DNA of 7,342 bases, taken from the NCBI GenBank assembly GCA_002402125.1, contig NVVG01000105.1:1-7342 (forward strand). The letters are read 5' to 3'. The position numbers were made by a program, and so were the translations under genes. Origin of the DNA: Moraxellaceae bacterium (GTDB lineage Bacteria > Pseudomonadota > Gammaproteobacteria > Pseudomonadales > Ketobacteraceae). The notes under the pieces were generated by a model that was given only the letters and a program-made list of their open reading frames with translations, had not been told where the DNA came from and made no database searches. Of the stretch, positions 5,877 to 7,342 are shown piece by piece (within the stretch, counting starts at the first letter, position 1; the number at the start of each line of letters is the position of its first letter).

Positions 5877-5905
5877 ATATTAATCTTTTTGATAAAAAAT
5901 ATTAA
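5877..5905 (-). promoter_or_regulatory. Candidate promoter of the flavoprotein-MFS operon
   Basis: On the minus strand TTAATA (5905-5900) and TAATAT (5882-5877) are separated by exactly 17 bases, each matching the sigma-70 consensus at four of six positions, about 60 bases before the ATG. The spacer is a run of T and A, and ATATTAAT / ATTAA words near both edges give partial symmetry that could seat a repressor. If the nearby SigZ-like factor controls the operon, its promoter would look different from this, so the call is tentative. Confidence 0.35.
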
Positions 5906-6118
5906 GGGACGTTAGTCGATTGAAATAACGGTACATTTTTGGTTAAAGCATAGGTATAGAGATGCTTGCCTATTTATTGATTGGCAGTGCTGTTCAAAGC
6001 CTGTAAATCAGTATGTTTCTGTTGTTCTAAAGCAACGATGAAAAAACTTCCCTTTGTATCGTCTTTTTCCCATCTCCCGCGTCCTATACATAAACCATCA
6101 GGATTGCCGGAGAGTTAC

Positions 6119-6775
6119 ATGACTTATTTATCGCAAGAACAATTTAATATCACCCCTACTCAGGTGCAGACAAGCGCTCATAAACCACGCGTTCTGATGA
6201 TTTATGGCTCCTTACGTGAACGTTCCTTTAGCCGTTTAGCCGCGGAAGAAGCCGGGCGCATTTTGCAGCATATGGGAGCCGAGGTACGTTTCTTTGATCC
6301 CGAGGGATTGCCATTATTCGACGGCAATTCATCCGCAGATCACCCTAAGGTGCAAGAGTTGCGTGAATTAGTCCAATGGTCAGAAGCGCAAGTTTGGTCG
6401 TCACCTGAAATTCACGGCAATATGTCGGGACTGCTAAAAACCCAGATTGACTGGATTCCATTATCTATCGGTGCAGTGCGTCCAACCCAAGGTAAAGCGC
6501 TAGCTATTATGCAGGTCACAGGTGGGTCACAGAGTTTTAATGCGATCAACAATATGCGTGTACTGGGACGCTGGATGCGTATGCTGACGATACCTAATCA
6601 ATCCTCAGTGGCAAAAGCCTATCAGGAATTCCATGAAGATGGGACGATGAAAGATTCGCCCTATCGTGATCGTATTGTTGATGTCATGGAAGAGTTGCTG
6701 CGTTTTACTTTTCTAACACGCGATCATAAGGAGTTTTTGGTTGATAGATACAGTGAGCGTAAGAGTCAGTCATAA
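6119..6775 (+). CDS. arsH: ArsH, NADPH:FMN oxidoreductase (organoarsenical oxidase)
   Basis: ArsH is a flavodoxin-like, FMN-binding NADPH oxidoreductase. Characterised members oxidise trivalent methyl- and aryl-arsenicals to pentavalent forms, reduce quinones or azo dyes, and relieve oxidative stress; it acts in the cytoplasm as a tetramer. Seen here in order: the FMN phosphate loop [10 protein letters not shown] (30-39), [11 protein letters not shown] (58-68), [13 protein letters not shown] (95-107) which contacts the flavin, DWIPLS (111-116), RPTQGK (121-126), [10 protein letters not shown] (133-142), [14 protein letters not shown] (154-167), and the C-terminal FLVDRYSER (206-214). All are strongly ArsH-like. 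The ATG at 6119 is chosen because GGAGAG (6109-6114) sits 4 bases upstream, giving 218 residues with only a short N-terminal extension before the core. It is slightly shorter than the 230-240 residues common in the family; an in-frame ATG at 6038 would give 245. It is divergent from the flavoprotein-MFS operon. Confidence 0.95.
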   Translation: MTYLSQEQFNITPTQVQTSAHKPRVLMIYGSLRERSFSRLAAEEAGRILQHMGAEVRFFDPEGLPLFDGNSSADHPKVQELRELVQWSEAQVWSSPEIHGNMSGLLKTQIDWIPLSIGAVRPTQGKALAIMQVTGGSQSFNAINNMRVLGRWMRMLTIPNQSSVAKAYQEFHEDGTMKDSPYRDRIVDVMEELLRFTFLTRDHKEFLVDRYSERKSQS

Positions 6776-6786
6776 GTTTCGCTGAT

Positions 6787-6849
6787 TCAAGAGTATGGCG
6801 ACAAACGCGGGGCCAGATCCCCATTGGCACCTATAAGCTCTTGATTTTT
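6787..6849 (+). terminator. Candidate arsH terminator
   Basis: TCAAGAG (6787-6793) and CTCTTGA (6838-6844) form a perfect 7-bp stem followed directly by TTTTT (6845-6849). Between the arms is a second hairpin, GGGG (6809-6812) with CCCC (6819-6822). It starts 12 bases after the arsH stop, the right position for a terminator. The outer loop is long, so efficiency is uncertain. Confidence 0.4.
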
Positions 6850-6946
6850 GGAAGCTTAAAATTAAATTCTGGCAGTATCCTTTGAAGAAAAAGACTGGAG
6901 TAAAAACATATATATCAGATGGTTGCAGTATCTTGTGGGAATCTAG

Positions 6947-6997
6947 TCCCGCTTCTGTAGGGATACCCAAGTCACGGATGGCGGGAAGTACAGAAGG
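6947..6997. repeat. Interlocked inverted repeat, right copy
   Basis: TCCCGC (6947-6952) pairs with GCGGGA (6981-6986), and CTTCTGTA (6952-6959) pairs with TACAGAAG (6989-6996), both perfectly. The arms run A-B-A'-B', as at 23-58, so the stems are mutually exclusive or form a pseudoknot. TCTGTAG and TACAGAAGG are shared with the left copy. It may be a dispersed intergenic palindromic repeat of this genome. Confidence 0.45.
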
Positions 6998-7098
6998 CCT
7001 TGTCTTTCTAAGACGGAATATCCCTAGTACCCCAGCTATGTCCGCTTCCGATAAATTCAATGAAATAAAACCACAGACTCGAATGACAGCTTTAGGTG

Positions 7099-7207
7099 TG
7101 GGTTCAACTGGTCAACGCAACACTTTATTATTAGTTAATAAGGAGTGTTGATTATGAAACAAAGAACTCGAATCTATTATAGTGAAGAACAAAAAGCGTT
7201 GATGTGG
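7099..7207 (+). mobile_element. Left-end remnant of an IS30-family element
   Basis: The segment combines a GTTCAACTGGTCAACGCAAC stretch (7102-7121), which resembles IS30-family terminal or subterminal sequence as I remember it, with a transposase start at 7154. Between them CAACACT (7118-7124) and AGTGTTG (7144-7150) form a perfect 7-bp inverted repeat around the ribosome site. The right part of the element, including the catalytic region, is absent from the window. Similarity to the transposase ends near 7207. Confidence 0.5.
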
Positions 7208-7261
7208 GAGCTTTGCTGCCAGATTATATTTGAGAAACAACAGCAGAATATTCAAAATTAA
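7154..7261 (+). pseudogene. Truncated IS30-family transposase
   Basis: A 35-codon frame starts MKQRTRIYYSEEQKALMW, the characteristic N-terminus of many IS30-family transposases (continuing D-R-W-Q-x-G-E-S in intact relatives). After residue 18 it switches to unrelated sequence (ELCCQIIFEKQQQNIQN) and stops at 7259-7261. The helix-turn-helix and the DDE domain are missing, so no transposase is made. An AAGGAG (7140-7145), 8 bases from the ATG, remains intact, so a short peptide could still be translated. The break marks an old deletion or recombination junction close to 7207. Confidence 0.7.
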
Positions 7262-7342
7262 GCTTTTCTCCGTAATAAAATCACGTCGTTTGCAATAAAA
7301 TTGAGCTCAGCATCATAAAGCTCAGCTACATATTCAAAGGTT
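7258..7342 (-). CDS. C-terminal end of an unidentified protein (partial)
   Basis: The minus strand is open from the right edge (first complete codon 7341-7339) to a TAA at 7260-7258, giving 27 residues that begin TFEYVAELYDAELNFIANDV and end ILLRRKA. The spacing of acidic residues before a final Arg-Arg-Lys is loosely like the C-terminus of glycerol-3-phosphate dehydrogenase (GlpD), but this is too short to assign. Its stop overlaps the stop of the convergent IS30 stub, so the stub's foreign tail is probably read from this gene's downstream side. It could be chance. Confidence 0.3.
   Translation of the reverse strand, partial: TFEYVAELYDAELNFIANDVILLRRKA

Larger units (their letters stand above)
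5815..6118. other. Divergent intergenic region, flavoprotein/arsH
   Basis: About 304 bases between the divergent flavoprotein and arsH starts, with no likely gene inside. It holds an AT-rich segment (5877-5905) with a plausible minus-strand promoter. For arsH, no strong promoter stands out; TATACA at 6085-6090 and TATAGA at 5955-5960 are possible -10 elements without good -35 partners, and TTGAAA at 5920-5925 is a possible -35. No clear ArsR-type operator palindrome was recognised. The frame of arsH stays open upstream to a TTG at 5981 and an ATG at 6038, so an N-terminally extended ArsH cannot be fully excluded. Confidence 0.5.
6776..7153. other. Intergenic region with repeat and IS30 end
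   Basis: No convincing gene. A 96-codon minus-strand frame (6770-7060) overlaps the end of arsH and mainly translates repeat sequence, so it is not called. The stretch holds a possible arsH terminator (6787-6849), the interlocked inverted repeat at 6947-6997 with its flanking GGGA/TCCC hairpin (6938-6950), and from about 7100 the upstream part of an IS30-type element. Confidence 0.45.

Noticed and set aside
5981..6118. N-terminal extension of ArsH from a TTG start (46 extra residues)
   Set aside because: TTG has no Shine-Dalgarno, the extra residues do not resemble ArsH, and GGAGAG sits in the ideal place before the ATG at 6119.
6770..7060. 96-codon minus-strand frame
   Set aside because: It overlaps the end of arsH, lacks a recognisable domain and is mostly a translation of the inverted-repeat region.

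Overview
The window looks like an accessory, insertion-sequence-rich piece of a moderate-GC gammaproteobacterial chromosome or plasmid. This rests on gene content (ArsH, SigZ-type sigma factor, IS6- and IS30-family sequences, a LuxI/FeeM-like acyltransferase) and on compact operon style. I cannot name a genus.

Left part (1-2489). A 393-base leader with short inverted repeats and one IS6-type terminal motif precedes a GTG-started 237-residue GNAT-fold acyltransferase (394-1107). About 350 non-coding bases rich in palindromes follow. Next is a complete IS6-family insertion sequence (about 1456-2264, transposase 1533-2210, 11/12-matching terminal inverted repeats). Directly after its right end lies the degraded 5' end of a second, divergent IS6-family transposase (2290-2354).

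Central part (2490-6775). This is an arsenic-type resistance module. A SigZ-like ECF sigma factor with a cysteine-bearing C-terminus (2490-3041, +) converges on a two-gene minus-strand operon. The operon encodes a FAD/NAD(P)-dependent oxidoreductase (4375-5814) whose tail carries four Cys-Cys pairs, then an MFS transporter (3083-4363). Divergently transcribed across a roughly 300-base intergenic region is arsH (6119-6775, +), an NADPH:FMN oxidoreductase that in characterised bacteria oxidises trivalent methylated or aromatic arsenicals to less toxic pentavalent forms. My reading is that ArsH and the Cys-rich flavoprotein carry out redox detoxification or thiol binding and the MFS protein exports the substrate or product. 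No arsR, arsB, acr3, arsC or arsM lies in the window, so the sigma factor is the only regulator candidate seen here.

Right part (6776-7342). A possible arsH terminator and an interlocked inverted repeat resembling one at the far left are followed by a 5' stub of an IS30-family transposase (7154-7261). The last 27 codons of a minus-strand gene enter from the right edge.

The most interesting points are the two cysteine-rich C-termini in the same resistance island (sigma factor and flavoprotein), which suggest direct thiol sensing or binding of As(III)-like ligands, and the unusual LuxI/FeeM-like synthase isolated beside mobile-element debris.
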